A stretch of DNA of 64,000 nucleotides from Paracoccaceae bacterium (GTDB lineage: Bacteria; Pseudomonadota; Alphaproteobacteria; Rhodobacterales; Rhodobacteraceae): positions 45,046-109,045 of the forward strand of contig JAKVCO010000013.1 of the NCBI GenBank assembly GCA_022448245.1, read 5' to 3'. A model generated the notes under the pieces. That model did no database searches. It saw nothing but the letters and a program-made list of their open reading frames with translations, and was not told where the DNA came from. How positions within the stretch are numbered: position 1 is the stretch's first letter; the number at the start of each line of letters is the position of its first letter. The translations under genes and the position numbers were made by a program. Positions 10,900 through 21,387 of the stretch are shown piece after piece.

Positions 10900-10931
10900 T
10901 GTGGATAGGTCTGGGGATGGTTTGGGGATAA
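10900..10931 (+). repeat. three phased imperfect repeats TGTGGATAG / TGGGGATGG / TGGGGATAA
   Basis: Starts at 10900, 10912 and 10923 (12- and 11-bp spacing); resemble DnaA box TGTGNATAA. Confidence 0.5.
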
Positions 10932-10955
10932 GATAAGAATGGGGGTACATGCGCA

Positions 10956-12086
10956 ATGCATGTCGCCACGCAACACAAGTTAACAGGCCTGCCGGCTTGG
11001 CTTCCTGAAGCGGCCCGGCATTACCTGATCCACATCGAGGCCGGGCTTTCAATTCGGGCGGTCGCACGCCTGACGGGGCTCAATCCGTCGACTGTGTCCC
11101 GCCAAGTACGACGCTTCGAGGCGCGCCGGGATGATCCGCTGGTAGATGAGGGGCTGCGCTGCATTGCTGCAGGTCTCTCGCGTAATTCAGTTCCGCTCGG
11201 TGACAGGAAAGGCTGTGACATGAAACACCAACTTATTGAGGCGCCCGACGCCGCGCCATCAGAGGAAACCATTGCCCGTGAGGCGCGCCGTATCCTGCGT
11301 AGGCTTTGCGAAACTGGTGCGGTTTTGGCCGTTGCTAGGGACATGGATAAGGCCGTTGTGGTCCGCGATACCGCCGCAGGCGAGACCACGAAAACAGCCG
11401 TTGTCGACCGTCCTGTGGCCCGCGCCATGGCCTTGAAAGACTGGATTACCTGCGATCAGCCGGAGGCCCGGATCGCACGCTACCGTATCACGGCTGCTGG
11501 TCGTGCGGCCCTCAAACGCCTGCTGGCCGAGGCCGAATCGCGTGCGGCGGGCTTTGCCGACTCTCAGGCGGCCTTCGCAGGCCAGCACCGCGAATGGGCC
11601 GAGCGTGACGTGCTGGAGGAGGGCTCTGACCGCCCCCGCCGCCTGCGCTACAACCTCGCAGAAAGTCCGCTGGCCGCGCTTGCGCGCCGCAAGGACAAGT
11701 CCGGCGAGCGCTTTCTGAGCGATGATCTGGTCGTCGCCGGTGAGCGTCTTCGCGAAGATTTCGAGCTGGCTCAGATGGGCCCGCGTACCACGCAGAATTG
11801 GGACCGTTTCCTGACAGCGGGTGCCCAAGCGGGCTTTACGCCCACGGATGGGCTAGGTGGTCCAGAGGCCGCGCGCACCCGTGTTCAGGACGCGCTGGCT
11901 GATCTTGGGCCGGGTCTGGGTGACGTTGTTCTGCGCTGCTGCTGCTTCTTGCAGGGCCTTGAAACGGCCGAAAAGCGCATGGGCTGGTCCGCGCGCTCTG
12001 GTAAAATCGTGCTCCGCATTGCTCTGGGCCGCCTCAAGCGCCACTACGAAGAGCGTCACGGCAAGCACGGTCCGATGATCGGTTAA
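10956..12086 (+). CDS. HTH/DUF6456 domain protein, candidate GafA-like GTA activator
   Basis: N-terminal HTH (LSIRAVARLTGLNPSTVSRQVRRFEAR) and C-terminal sigma-region-4-like segment (LQGLETAEKRMGWSARSGKIVLRIALGRLKRHYEE). Confidence 0.65.
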   Translation: MHVATQHKLTGLPAWLPEAARHYLIHIEAGLSIRAVARLTGLNPSTVSRQVRRFEARRDDPLVDEGLRCIAAGLSRNSVPLGDRKGCDMKHQLIEAPDAAPSEETIAREARRILRRLCETGAVLAVARDMDKAVVVRDTAAGETTKTAVVDRPVARAMALKDWITCDQPEARIARYRITAAGRAALKRLLAEAESRAAGFADSQAAFAGQHREWAERDVLEEGSDRPRRLRYNLAESPLAALARRKDKSGERFLSDDLVVAGERLREDFELAQMGPRTTQNWDRFLTAGAQAGFTPTDGLGGPEAARTRVQDALADLGPGLGDVVLRCCCFLQGLETAEKRMGWSARSGKIVLRIALGRLKRHYEERHGKHGPMIG

Positions 12087-12093
12087 CACTCTT

Positions 12094-12123
12094 TGGTGCC
12101 GCGAGCTTTCCCTTGCGGCACCA
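12094..12123 (+). terminator. hairpin after the DUF6456-like gene (no U tract)
   Basis: TGGTGCCGC-12 nt-GCGGCACCA perfect 9-bp inverted repeat. Confidence 0.4.
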
Positions 12124-12223
12124 TCCATGCGTCAGACGCAAGACGGCATCCCTTTGACTTGATTGGACAAGCAAGGATCGCGGCAGTATCTAGGGCTTAA
12201 GTCTTACCGCAAGAAGGCCCCAC

Positions 12224-13222
12224 GTGAGCGACCAGCTAATGCCCGATACGCCAGTGCCGAATCTCAAGCCTGCCCGCGATCTTAAGGATCGCGCCCAGCG
12301 CCATCCCGAAAAGCAACGCCGCCCGGATGCGGCTCAACCCAAGAAACCCGACTGGATTCGCGTCAAAGCGCCGGTGGGTGAGGGCTACAAGCAGACCCGG
12401 GACATCATGCGCGAGAACAAACTGGTCACGGTTTGTGAGGAAGCAGGCTGCCCGAACGTGGGCGAATGCTGGAACCAGGGCCACGCGACCATGATGATTA
12501 TGGGTGAGGTCTGCACACGTGCGTGCACCTTCTGCAACATTGCAACCGGTAAACCCCCGGAAGCTCTCGATGTTTTTGAGCCCGGCCGCGTGGCGTTTGC
12601 CGTCAAAAAGCTGGGTCTGAACCACGTTGTCATCACTTCGGTGGACCGTGACGACATCAAAGACGGCGGGGCGGAGCACTTCGCCCAGACGATTCGTGCC
12701 GTGCGAAAGCAGTCCCCAGGCACCACGATTGAGATATTGACGCCCGATTTCATTCGCTGCGATGACAGCGCGCTTGAGGTGGTCGTTGAGGCGAAGCCCG
12801 ACGTTTTCAACCACAACCTCGAGACGGTGCCGGGCCTGTACCCGGAGGTGCGCCCCGGCGCGCGCTACTTCCACTCGCTGCGTCTTCTGCAGCGCGTCAA
12901 AGAGCTCGATCCGTCGATCTTCACGAAGTCCGGTATCATGGTGGGCCTCGGTGAGCGGGAGCAGGAGGTCGTGCAGGTCATGGAAGACATGCGCGCCGCC
13001 GACATCGATTTCCTGACCATCGGTCAGTATCTGCAGCCAACGCCCAAGCACCACGCCGTAGACCGCTTCGTGACGCCTGACGAATTCTCCAGCTACGAGA
13101 AAAAGGCTTGGAACAAAGGCTTCCTGATGGTCTCCGCTACGCCGCTGACCCGCTCCAGCTACCATGCAGGCGACGACTTCGCGAAGCTCCGCGCAGCGCG
13201 TGAGGCGAAGCTCGCGACCTAG
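12224..13222 (+). CDS. lipA: lipoyl synthase
   Basis: [58 protein letters not shown]. Confidence 0.98.
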   Translation: MSDQLMPDTPVPNLKPARDLKDRAQRHPEKQRRPDAAQPKKPDWIRVKAPVGEGYKQTRDIMRENKLVTVCEEAGCPNVGECWNQGHATMMIMGEVCTRACTFCNIATGKPPEALDVFEPGRVAFAVKKLGLNHVVITSVDRDDIKDGGAEHFAQTIRAVRKQSPGTTIEILTPDFIRCDDSALEVVVEAKPDVFNHNLETVPGLYPEVRPGARYFHSLRLLQRVKELDPSIFTKSGIMVGLGEREQEVVQVMEDMRAADIDFLTIGQYLQPTPKHHAVDRFVTPDEFSSYEKKAWNKGFLMVSATPLTRSSYHAGDDFAKLRAAREAKLAT

Positions 13223-13228
13223 TTTCTG

Positions 13229-13420
13229 CTACTTGGCAACTTCGATCGCCGGACCACGGCGCCAGATTGTGTCGCGTTCGAGTAGCTCGATTCCGAAAAG
13301 CCATTCGGCGCCGATGATGAGGGCGGCGAGGCCGACAACCCCGAGTACCAGTAGGATTTTCCACAAGGGCGGGGGCCTGCGGGCCATCCGCGCCATTCGG
13401 ACGAGCCAGATCGGTCCCAT
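13229..13420 (-). CDS. small single-TM hypothetical protein
   Basis: 63 aa with KILLVLGVVGLAALIIGAEWLF TM; abuts hpt. Confidence 0.45.
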   Translation of the reverse strand: MGPIWLVRMARMARRPPPLWKILLVLGVVGLAALIIGAEWLFGIELLERDTIWRRGPAIEVAK

Positions 13421-13956
13421 CAGACGAAGCGCACCGACCCGATATGATCGAGATTCCGGTTCCGCTGCGCGTAGTCGATGCCGTACCCCACGACAAATTC
13501 ATCGGGGATCTCGAAACCCGTCCAATGTGCCTTGAAATCGACCTTCCGGCGCGAGGGTTTGTCGAGCAGCGCGATGGTGCGAAGCTTCGATGGGTGGCGC
13601 GTTTCCAAGTGGGCGACGATGGCTTGCATGGTAAAGCCCGTGTCTACGATATCCTCAACGACGAGCACGTCGCGCCCTTCTACAGCGCCGCGCAAGTCTT
13701 TGAGAATGCGAACTTCTCCGGTGCTTTCCATGGCGTTCCCGTAGGAGGTCACCTCGATGAAATCGACCTCAATGGGCAGCTCAAGCTCCCGCACGAGATC
13801 GGCAATAAAGATGAAAGACCCGCGCAGGATACCCACCACCACGACCTTGTCGGTTCCTTTGAATTCGCCCTCAATCTCACGCGCCAGCGTCTCGATACGC
13901 GCGGCAATCGATTTGGCTGAGATCATCTGATCAATGACATATGGTCGCTCGGTCAC
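13420..13956 (-). CDS. hpt: hypoxanthine phosphoribosyltransferase
   Basis: [40 protein letters not shown] motif. Confidence 0.95.
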   Translation of the reverse strand: MTERPYVIDQMISAKSIAARIETLAREIEGEFKGTDKVVVVGILRGSFIFIADLVRELELPIEVDFIEVTSYGNAMESTGEVRILKDLRGAVEGRDVLVVEDIVDTGFTMQAIVAHLETRHPSKLRTIALLDKPSRRKVDFKAHWTGFEIPDEFVVGYGIDYAQRNRNLDHIGSVRFV

Positions 13957-14022
13957 GGCACTTCCCTTGATTTTTCGCTCCTTCTAAGCACATCCCATCG
14001 CATCACGCGAGCAAGGACCGCC

Positions 14023-14466
14023 ATGCCCACGCATTCTGAGACGAAACGACTGCCGTATACGGCTGACCAGATGTACGCTCTGGTCGCTGATGTTGCCGAA
14101 TATCCGAAGTTCATTCCTTGGTGCGCGGCCGCGCGCATCCGCTCGCGCCAGCCTTTTGGCGAGGGTGAAGTGATGCTCGCGGATCTCGTGATCTCGTTCA
14201 AAGTCTTTCGGGAGCGTTTTGGTAGCCGGGTGGAGCTCTTCCCCGGGGATCGTCAGATCAAGACGGAATATATCGACGGGCCGTTTCGTTACATGACATC
14301 GACCTGGTCTTTCGCGGACGCGGAAGATGGATGCGACGTGTCATTCTTCGTGGATTTTGAGTTCAAGAATGCTGTGCTTCAGGGGCTGATCGGCATGGTC
14401 TTCAACGACGCGATGCAGCGCATCGTCCGCGCGTTTGAGCGTCGCGCGGCGGAGCTTTACGGTTGA
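14023..14466 (+). CDS. COQ10/RatA-like START-domain protein (coenzyme Q binding)
   Basis: LPYTADQMYALVADVAEYPKFIPWCAAARI...FVDFEFKNAVLQGLIGMVF. Confidence 0.88.
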   Translation: MPTHSETKRLPYTADQMYALVADVAEYPKFIPWCAAARIRSRQPFGEGEVMLADLVISFKVFRERFGSRVELFPGDRQIKTEYIDGPFRYMTSTWSFADAEDGCDVSFFVDFEFKNAVLQGLIGMVFNDAMQRIVRAFERRAAELYG

Positions 14467-14927
14467 GCCGCATTTTGCACGAGCAGCAGCGCGTAATCCC
14501 TTGCTTTTGAACGGACATTGGCGCGTCCAAGGGCGCCAAATTCCACCGTTTCTGTGCTCACCCCTGCCGCCGTGGCGAGGCCAAAGCACACGCGCCCCTC
14601 GGGCTTGTGATCGGACCCGCCGGGGCCCGCGATCCCACTGATGGAGATGGCCACATCCGCGCCCGCTTTGGCTAAGGCGCCTGTGGCCATTTCGGCGGCC
14701 ACTTCCTCGGACACCGCACCATGGGCCTCGAGCGCCTCGGAGGAGACGCCGAGCAACTGCTGCTTGGCAGCGTTGGAGTAGGTGACAAAGCCACGCTCAA
14801 AGATCTCAGACGATCCGGCGACATCAGTGATGGCGGCGGCGACCATGCCGCCGGTGCAGCTTTCTGCGCAGGTCACCGTCCAGCCGCGACGGCGCAGAAG
14901 ACCAAGAAGATTGGACGAGGCTACCAT
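14457..14927 (-). CDS. CinA C-terminal domain family (nicotinamide-nucleotide amidohydrolase)
   Basis: LRRRGWTVTCAESCTGGMVAAAITDVAGSSEIFERGFVTYSNAAKQQLLGV...GIAGPGGSD; start set to ATG at 14927. Confidence 0.92.
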   Translation of the reverse strand: MVASSNLLGLLRRRGWTVTCAESCTGGMVAAAITDVAGSSEIFERGFVTYSNAAKQQLLGVSSEALEAHGAVSEEVAAEMATGALAKAGADVAISISGIAGPGGSDHKPEGRVCFGLATAAGVSTETVEFGALGRANVRSKARDYALLLVQNAAQP

Positions 14928-15460
14928 AGTGCAACCCGGAAATCCGCTAACCCGAGAGCCGCCGTAATCGCAAAGAGCGCTATGGCGGCCATCATTCCAG
15001 CAAGCCAATCATCTACCATCACTCCCATAGGGCTTTCATGCCGGTCAGCCATACTCACCGGCCACGGCTTCCAGATGTCAAAAAGCCGAAACAAAAGAAA
15101 TGCCAACCCCATGCTCAGCCAGAACTCATCGAGTGGAAATCCGGTGGCGGAAACGGTCCAAGCGGTCGAAGCGCTGTAGAGCTGGACGCAAGGTATGACC
15201 GCAGTCCACTGGCCAAGCACTTCATCAATGACGACTTCTGACGGGTCGTGGGGGCCTTTGCGCGTGACCTCTTTGGTTGCCCAATGGCCGATCACGAGGA
15301 CTATCACCATGCCCAAAGCGAGCGCATATAAACCACCAAAATGAATGACGGGCACGGCAAGGATGAGGCCTGCTAGAGACCCCCAAGTGCCTGGTGCCGG
15401 GCGCAGGTAGCCCACGTATCCGACGGTGGCGATAAAGCGGGAAAGGGCGGTCATACTCAT
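14921..15460 (-). CDS. pgpA: phosphatidylglycerophosphatase A
   Basis: [29 protein letters not shown] motifs. Confidence 0.9.
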   Translation of the reverse strand: MSMTALSRFIATVGYVGYLRPAPGTWGSLAGLILAVPVIHFGGLYALALGMVIVLVIGHWATKEVTRKGPHDPSEVVIDEVLGQWTAVIPCVQLYSASTAWTVSATGFPLDEFWLSMGLAFLLFRLFDIWKPWPVSMADRHESPMGVMVDDWLAGMMAAIALFAITAALGLADFRVALW

Positions 15461-15621
15461 ACCCCTCCGTTAGCTGGTTGCACGGTGAAGGGGCAAGTGC
15501 GCGCTTTTCGAGCTACAAGTGCACAAAAATTAATCATATGCTGCATTGTGCGCCAAGAGCGTCTCTGCGCAGTGGAGAAGGCGTAAAGGCAGGGTTAGGG
15601 AAAGAGAAACGCCCAAGGAAT

Positions 15622-16608
15622 GTGCACTTGTTGAAGTTTCCGGCAGATGGCGCCGATGCGCCTCCCGTTATCTTGGCCCCGCTGGCGGGGATTACGGACC
15701 TGCCGTTTCGCTCGCTCGTGGCAGATTTCGGGGCTGATCTGGTGGTCTCCGAGATGATCGCCTCCCAAGAGATGTTGCAGGAAAAGGGCTCCACCCGCGA
15801 CCGTGCCGAGATTGGCGCCAATGTCGAAGGTACCGCGGTTCAGATCGCGGGCCGCGAGGCGCAATGGATGGCTGAGGCCGCCAAAAAGCTCGCAGGGCAG
15901 GGCGCGCGGATCGTCGATATCAACATGGGCTGCCCCGCCAAGAAGGTCACGAACGGCTATTCGGGCTCGGCGCTTTTGAAAGACCTCGATCATGCGACGT
16001 CGCTCATTGAGGCGGTGGTTGCTGCGGTGGACATCCCGGTGACGCTGAAAACGCGCCTCGGCTGGGATGAAGACCTGCTCAACGCCCACATCCTTGCGCG
16101 GCGCGCGGAGGAGGCGGGCATCCGCTACATCACCATTCACGGGCGCACGCGGTGTCAGTTCTACAAGGGCCGCGCCGATTGGTGGGCGATCCGGCGCGTG
16201 AAAGAGGCCATATCGATCCCGGTGATCGCAAATGGCGATATCTGTACGACCGAGGATGCACAGGCCGCGCTGACGGCCAGCGGCGCAGACGGCGTGATGG
16301 TCGGGCGCGGCGCCCAGGGTGCGCCTTGGCGTCTGGCGCAGATCCAGGATGCCCTTCGTGGCAAAACCCCGCGCTCGAACCCCGAAAACGACGAATTCAT
16401 TGACATCGCCTGCCGCCACTACGCCGCCGCCATCGACTTTTACGGCGAAACGCTCGGCACGCGTGTGATCCGCAAACATTTGGGCTGGTACATGGACACA
16501 GCTGAAACCCCAGCGGCACTGCGCCGTGAGATCCTGACTGCCCAAAGCGCCGCCGACGTGATGGCCCGTCTGCCAGAGGCCCTGAGCCAGGGGAGGCTTG
16601 CGGCATGA
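15622..16608 (+). CDS. dusB: tRNA-dihydrouridine synthase (DusB/NifR3)
   Basis: [62 protein letters not shown]; start uncertain (in-frame GTG 15622 or later TTG; ORF open from 15478). Confidence 0.95.
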   Translation: MHLLKFPADGADAPPVILAPLAGITDLPFRSLVADFGADLVVSEMIASQEMLQEKGSTRDRAEIGANVEGTAVQIAGREAQWMAEAAKKLAGQGARIVDINMGCPAKKVTNGYSGSALLKDLDHATSLIEAVVAAVDIPVTLKTRLGWDEDLLNAHILARRAEEAGIRYITIHGRTRCQFYKGRADWWAIRRVKEAISIPVIANGDICTTEDAQAALTASGADGVMVGRGAQGAPWRLAQIQDALRGKTPRSNPENDEFIDIACRHYAAAIDFYGETLGTRVIRKHLGWYMDTAETPAALRREILTAQSAADVMARLPEALSQGRLAA

Positions 16609-17672
16609 TTTCCTTCGAAGAGCTGTGGTCTTCGTTGCCCGTGCCCGCGCTGACGGTCGGCGCGGATGACCTGATTGGCGAGATCAATCCGGCGGCAGAA
16701 TCCTTCCTCAACCAGTCCGAGAAGTCGCTGAAGGGCCGTCCGGTCTGGGACAAGATCATGGTCGACGCGCCGCTCGATGACGCGCTGGACCGCGCGCGCG
16801 CCAATGGGGTGCCGCTTTTTGTGAACGACGTGGATGTGGGCGGCGGCGAACGCGCGCCAAAGCTCTGCAATATCCAGGTTGCGCCGCTGCAGAACCGTCA
16901 AGGCTCGATGCTGATTCTGATCGAGCCGCGTGAATACGCGGGCCGGATGCGGCGGAACTCCAAATCGAAGACCGCCGCGAAATCCGCCATCGGCATGGCA
17001 GAGATGCTCGCGCACGAGATCAAGAATCCGCTGGCGGGCATCACGGGGGCCGCGCAGCTTTTGAGCATGAACCTGTCGAACGGCGATCTCGAGATGACGG
17101 ACCTCATCGTCGAAGAGACACGCCGCATCGTGAAGCTTCTTGAGCAGGTGGAGGAATTTGGGAACGTCTCGCCGCCGCAGATGAAGCCTGTGAACATCCA
17201 CGATATCCTCGATCGGGCGCGCAAATCGGCGGCCCTTGGATACGCGGCGCATATGAAGATCACCGAGGCCTACGACCCCTCGTTGCCGCCGACGCTGGGC
17301 GATGCCGATCAGTTGCTTCAGGTGCTTCTGAACCTGATCAAGAACGCGGCGGAGGCCTCCAAAGGCGCGCCGGGTGAGATCAAGCTGCGCACCTATTACG
17401 AGCAATACCTGCGCCTACGCCGCCCTGATGGGACGGGTCGCGGGCTGCCGCTTCAGATCGAGATCATCGATGACGGTCCGGGCCTGCCGCCCGAGATTGC
17501 CGCTGATATCTTCGACCCCTTCGTTTCGGGCCGCGAAAACGGCACCGGGCTCGGGCTGGCGCTCGTGTCAAAAATCATTTCGGACCATGACGGCTGGATC
17601 AACGTGGAAAGCGTGCCCGGCAGGACGGTCTTTCGCATATCTCTCCCTGTCGCCCCAAAAGAGGAGCAGTAA
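16605..17672 (+). CDS. ntrB: nitrogen regulation sensor kinase NtrB
   Basis: PAS plus [21 protein letters not shown]-box; follows dusB, precedes ntrC. Confidence 0.95.
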   Translation: MISFEELWSSLPVPALTVGADDLIGEINPAAESFLNQSEKSLKGRPVWDKIMVDAPLDDALDRARANGVPLFVNDVDVGGGERAPKLCNIQVAPLQNRQGSMLILIEPREYAGRMRRNSKSKTAAKSAIGMAEMLAHEIKNPLAGITGAAQLLSMNLSNGDLEMTDLIVEETRRIVKLLEQVEEFGNVSPPQMKPVNIHDILDRARKSAALGYAAHMKITEAYDPSLPPTLGDADQLLQVLLNLIKNAAEASKGAPGEIKLRTYYEQYLRLRRPDGTGRGLPLQIEIIDDGPGLPPEIAADIFDPFVSGRENGTGLGLALVSKIISDHDGWINVESVPGRTVFRISLPVAPKEEQ

Positions 17673-17675
17673 CTC

Positions 17676-19040
17676 ATGGACGGCACCGTTCTTATTGCAG
17701 ACGACGACCGCACGATCCGCACGGTCCTGACGCAGGCCCTGACGCGGGCGGGCTGCAAGGTCCATGCCACCTCATCGCTTATGACGCTTCTTCGCTGGGT
17801 CGAGGAAGGGAAGGGTGATCTGGTGATCTCGGACGTGATGATGCCCGACGGAAACGGCCTCGATGCGCTGCCCCGGATTGGTGAAAAGCGCCCGGGCCTG
17901 CCGGTGATCGTGATCTCGGCGCAGAACACGATCGTGACGGCCATTCAGGCGACCGAGAAGGACGCCTATGACTACTTGCCCAAGCCCTTCGATCTGCCGG
18001 ACCTGATGAAGCGGGCCTCCCGCGCACTTGAGATGAAGCGCCGTGTGCCGGCGCCGGCCAATGATGACCAGGCGACCTCAGATGATCTGCCGCTTGTAGG
18101 GCGCACGCCCTCCATGCAGGCGCTTTATCGCCTCGTGGCGCGGGTGATGAACGCTGAGCTTCCGGTGCTGATCACGGGCGAAAGCGGCACGGGCAAAAGC
18201 CTCATCGCCAAGGCGATCCACGATTTCTCTGACCGGCGGAATTCTCCCTTCGTGACGGTTTCGGGGGAAGATCTTGAGGGTGTGGACGGGCCCTCAGCGC
18301 TGCTCGCCAAGGCCCGTGGCGGTTCGCTTCTCTTTGACGAGGTAGGCGATCTGCCGGACGAAGCTCAGGCCCGCATTGTGCGCATGCTCGACCAGCTGAC
18401 CGATAACTCGCCCCGAATCATGGCCACGAGCCAGGTCGATCTGATGAGCAAGATGGAAGCGGGGGAGTTCCGTCAGGACCTTTTTTACCGGCTTTCAGGT
18501 GTCACCATGACAGTGCCCGCGCTGCGGGAGCGTGTGGATGATATCCCGCTTCTTGCCGACCACTTCCTGGGACGCGCAGTCCGCGAGGGGGCTAACCAAC
18601 GGCGGCTTTCGGCCGATGCGGTGGAGCTTGTGCGGACTTACTCGTGGCCCGGCAACGTGCGCCAGCTGGAGAATGCGATCCGTCGCTTGGTGGTGACTGC
18701 TGCCGAGGATGAGATCACGCGCCCCGAAGTGGAGAGCGTGCTGGGCAACCAGCCTGCCGTTGATCCTGTTGCAGGCGCGGCCGATACCGAGAAGCTTTCT
18801 GCCAGCGTTGCCAAGCACTTGCGTCGCTACTTTGATCTACATGGTGGGGTTCTGCCGCCCCCCGGACTCTATCAGCGCATCCTCAAGGAAATCGAGATGC
18901 CGCTTATCGAGATCGCGCTTGATGCCACCGGCGGCAATCAAGCCAAATGCGCGGACCTGTTGGGGATCAACCGGAATACGCTGCGCAAGAAGATTACAGA
19001 CCTCGATATTCGCGTGACTCGCCGCCGCAAACTGATGTAA
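17676..19040 (+). CDS. ntrC: nitrogen regulator NtrC (GAFTGA-less)
   Basis: REC + AAA+ ([33 protein letters not shown]) + Fis-type HTH; lacks GAFTGA loop. Confidence 0.95.
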   Translation: MDGTVLIADDDRTIRTVLTQALTRAGCKVHATSSLMTLLRWVEEGKGDLVISDVMMPDGNGLDALPRIGEKRPGLPVIVISAQNTIVTAIQATEKDAYDYLPKPFDLPDLMKRASRALEMKRRVPAPANDDQATSDDLPLVGRTPSMQALYRLVARVMNAELPVLITGESGTGKSLIAKAIHDFSDRRNSPFVTVSGEDLEGVDGPSALLAKARGGSLLFDEVGDLPDEAQARIVRMLDQLTDNSPRIMATSQVDLMSKMEAGEFRQDLFYRLSGVTMTVPALRERVDDIPLLADHFLGRAVREGANQRRLSADAVELVRTYSWPGNVRQLENAIRRLVVTAAEDEITRPEVESVLGNQPAVDPVAGAADTEKLSASVAKHLRRYFDLHGGVLPPPGLYQRILKEIEMPLIEIALDATGGNQAKCADLLGINRNTLRKKITDLDIRVTRRRKLM

Positions 19041-19074
19041 ACCTGCCACAATAGCGTGTCGTGGCTGCCTCAGG

Positions 19075-21384
19075 GTGGCCAAAAGATCACGCAGCGGTAG
19101 CAGCGGTGCCACAGGCAACACAATCAGGTGGGATGGCTCCTCAGCCATGCGGGTTAACTCGATCCTTGCGCGGTTTTCGCGCTTCAGGCGACGCAGGCAG
19201 ACGCAGACTGTCACGATGGCTGTGCTCGTCGCAACGGGTCCGATTCTTGCGCTTTTGACCTTTGTCGCGCTCGGGCCAATTGACCGGGATACCACTGATT
19301 TCCTGCGCCTCATCCTGCTGCTTGACTTCATCTACATCATGGCTGTGGCGGCTTTGGTGCTGACCCGCGTCGGGCGCATGATTGCGGCGCGTAGGGCGCG
19401 CTCAGCAGGGTCCCGGCTGCACCTTCGCCTGACGGGCGTGTTCGTGTTCCTCGCCCTTGTGCCCACGGTTCTGGTGGCCGTGTTCGCGGTGCTGACGGTG
19501 AATACGGGCCTCGAAGGCTGGTTCTCAGAGCGCGTGCGTAACGTGATCGGCGCCTCCGTGGCCGCCGCTGAGGCCTATGAAGAGGCCGAATCCCGCGGTC
19601 TCGCCACGGATGCCCAGGCCATCGCCGGTTTCCTGAACCGTGAACGACAGGCGGAGCAGTTTACCTCAGACGCGAGCTTTGACGCGAACCTGCGCTTCTT
19701 CCTCGGCCGTCTGCAGCCATTCGTGCAGCGCGGTCTTGCAGAGGCCTTCGTTATCGATAGTGCTGGCGAGATCAGGGCGCGCGGGGCCTCCTCCTACGAA
19801 TTCGACTATGACGCGCCCAGTGATACGGATTTCGCAGAGGCGACGGCTGGTGGCGTCACCATCATCGAGGATTGGGAGCAGAATGAATTTCGCGCGTTGC
19901 TGCGGCTCGAAGGCTTCACGGATCGCTACCTCTACATCAGCCGCAGCGTCGATGGTGACATCCTCACGCTGCTGGATGAGACACAAGAGAGCGCGCAACT
20001 CTATAGCCAGCTCGAGAATGAGCGTGGGCGCCTGCTGTTTGATTTCGGTCTTCTTTACATAGGCTTCGCGGTCATTCTTATGCTTGCGGCGACATGGGCG
20101 GGCCTCTGGTTTGCTGAGCGTCTCTCCCGGCCCGTGGGGCGTCTGGCGGGGGCGGCTCAACGCGTCGGTACGGGTGACCTCAGCGTGCGCGTTCCCGAAG
20201 AACAAGGCGATGACGAGATCGCCATGCTGGGCCGCTATTTCAACCAGATGACCGCACAGCTGAAGGGGCAGCGCGATAGCCTTCTCGCGAATACGCAGCA
20301 GATCGAACGGCGTCGCCGGCTCTTCGATTCTGTGTTGAGCTCGGTGACGTCTGGCGTCGTGGGCGTGGACGCCTGGGGTCGGGTTGCTTTTGTAAACCGA
20401 TCTGCCGAGCGTCTGCTTGGCATTGCTTCTGAGGCCGAGGGCAAACCTCTCGCCGTGGCCATTCCTGAATTTGCACCTTTGTTTGAGGAGCTTAAGGGGA
20501 AGACTGCAAGTTCCGCGCAGCGCGAAATCAGGCTGACGCGTAAGGGCGTGAACGAGATCTTGCTCGTGCGCATTGCATCGCGCCGCAGCGAAGGTGACGG
20601 ATCAGAAGGCTATGTGATCGCCTTTGAGGATGTGACGTCTCTGGTGAGCGCGCAGCGCATGGCGGCTTGGGGCGATGTTGCCCGCCGCATCGCGCACGAG
20701 ATCAAGAACCCGCTGACGCCGATCCAACTTTCTGCCGAGCGCATCAAGCGCAAGTTCAGCCCCAAGCTGGGCGAAGACAGCGATGCGCTGGAGCAGATGA
20801 CCGAGGTTATTGTGCGTCAAACCAATGACTTGCGGCGCATCGTTGATGAGTTTTCTAAGTTCGCGCGGATGCCAGAACCTGTGTTGAAGTCCATCGATCT
20901 GGGTGACCTGTTGCGCAGTGCGTTGCTTTTGCAGGAAACTGGCAACCCGCATATAACCTACGAGGCGGATCTGGCCGCGACCGTTGCCGTCGTCGCTGAC
21001 GAGACGATGATCTCTCAGGCACTGACGAACCTTATGAAGAATGCGGCGGAAGCCATTGAAACGAGATCGAAACGTGGGGACTCGTTCAAGCCCAAGATCG
21101 GCGTTTCCCTCACCGTGGCGGGGGATGAGTGCACGATCGTGATCGAGGACACGGGCATTGGCCTCCCACCTGACCGGATGCGCCTCTTTGAGCCTTATGT
21201 GACCTCGCGCGAAGAAGGCACCGGCCTCGGCCTGCCGATCGTGCTCAAGATCATAGAAGAACATGAAGGTGCGCTGCAGCTCTCGGATGCGACGCCTGAC
21301 GAAACAGACCATTCCGGGGCCCGCGTGGAGATCACGCTGCCCTGTGCCACCATTCCAGCAGACCTAGAAAAAGAAGCCGTTTAA
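19075..21384 (+). CDS. ntrY: sensor histidine kinase NtrY (start may lie downstream, e.g. Met at MRVNSILARF)
   Basis: N-terminal TMs, [34 protein letters not shown]. Confidence 0.95.
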   Translation: MAKRSRSGSSGATGNTIRWDGSSAMRVNSILARFSRFRRRRQTQTVTMAVLVATGPILALLTFVALGPIDRDTTDFLRLILLLDFIYIMAVAALVLTRVGRMIAARRARSAGSRLHLRLTGVFVFLALVPTVLVAVFAVLTVNTGLEGWFSERVRNVIGASVAAAEAYEEAESRGLATDAQAIAGFLNRERQAEQFTSDASFDANLRFFLGRLQPFVQRGLAEAFVIDSAGEIRARGASSYEFDYDAPSDTDFAEATAGGVTIIEDWEQNEFRALLRLEGFTDRYLYISRSVDGDILTLLDETQESAQLYSQLENERGRLLFDFGLLYIGFAVILMLAATWAGLWFAERLSRPVGRLAGAAQRVGTGDLSVRVPEEQGDDEIAMLGRYFNQMTAQLKGQRDSLLANTQQIERRRRLFDSVLSSVTSGVVGVDAWGRVAFVNRSAERLLGIASEAEGKPLAVAIPEFAPLFEELKGKTASSAQREIRLTRKGVNEILLVRIASRRSEGDGSEGYVIAFEDVTSLVSAQRMAAWGDVARRIAHEIKNPLTPIQLSAERIKRKFSPKLGEDSDALEQMTEVIVRQTNDLRRIVDEFSKFARMPEPVLKSIDLGDLLRSALLLQETGNPHITYEADLAATVAVVADETMISQALTNLMKNAAEAIETRSKRGDSFKPKIGVSLTVAGDECTIVIEDTGIGLPPDRMRLFEPYVTSREEGTGLGLPIVLKIIEEHEGALQLSDATPDETDHSGARVEITLPCATIPADLEKEAV

Positions 21385-21387
21385 GCC

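Noticed and set aside
10900-10931. Chromosome or plasmid replication origin based on DnaA-like boxes
   Set aside because: Only three imperfect boxes, no AT-rich unwinding element, no dnaA/parAB/repABC nearby; interpreted as promoter repeats instead.
14023-14466. RatA toxin of a toxin-antitoxin pair
   Set aside because: The family is better explained as COQ10-type ubiquinone-binding START protein; no antitoxin partner adjacent.
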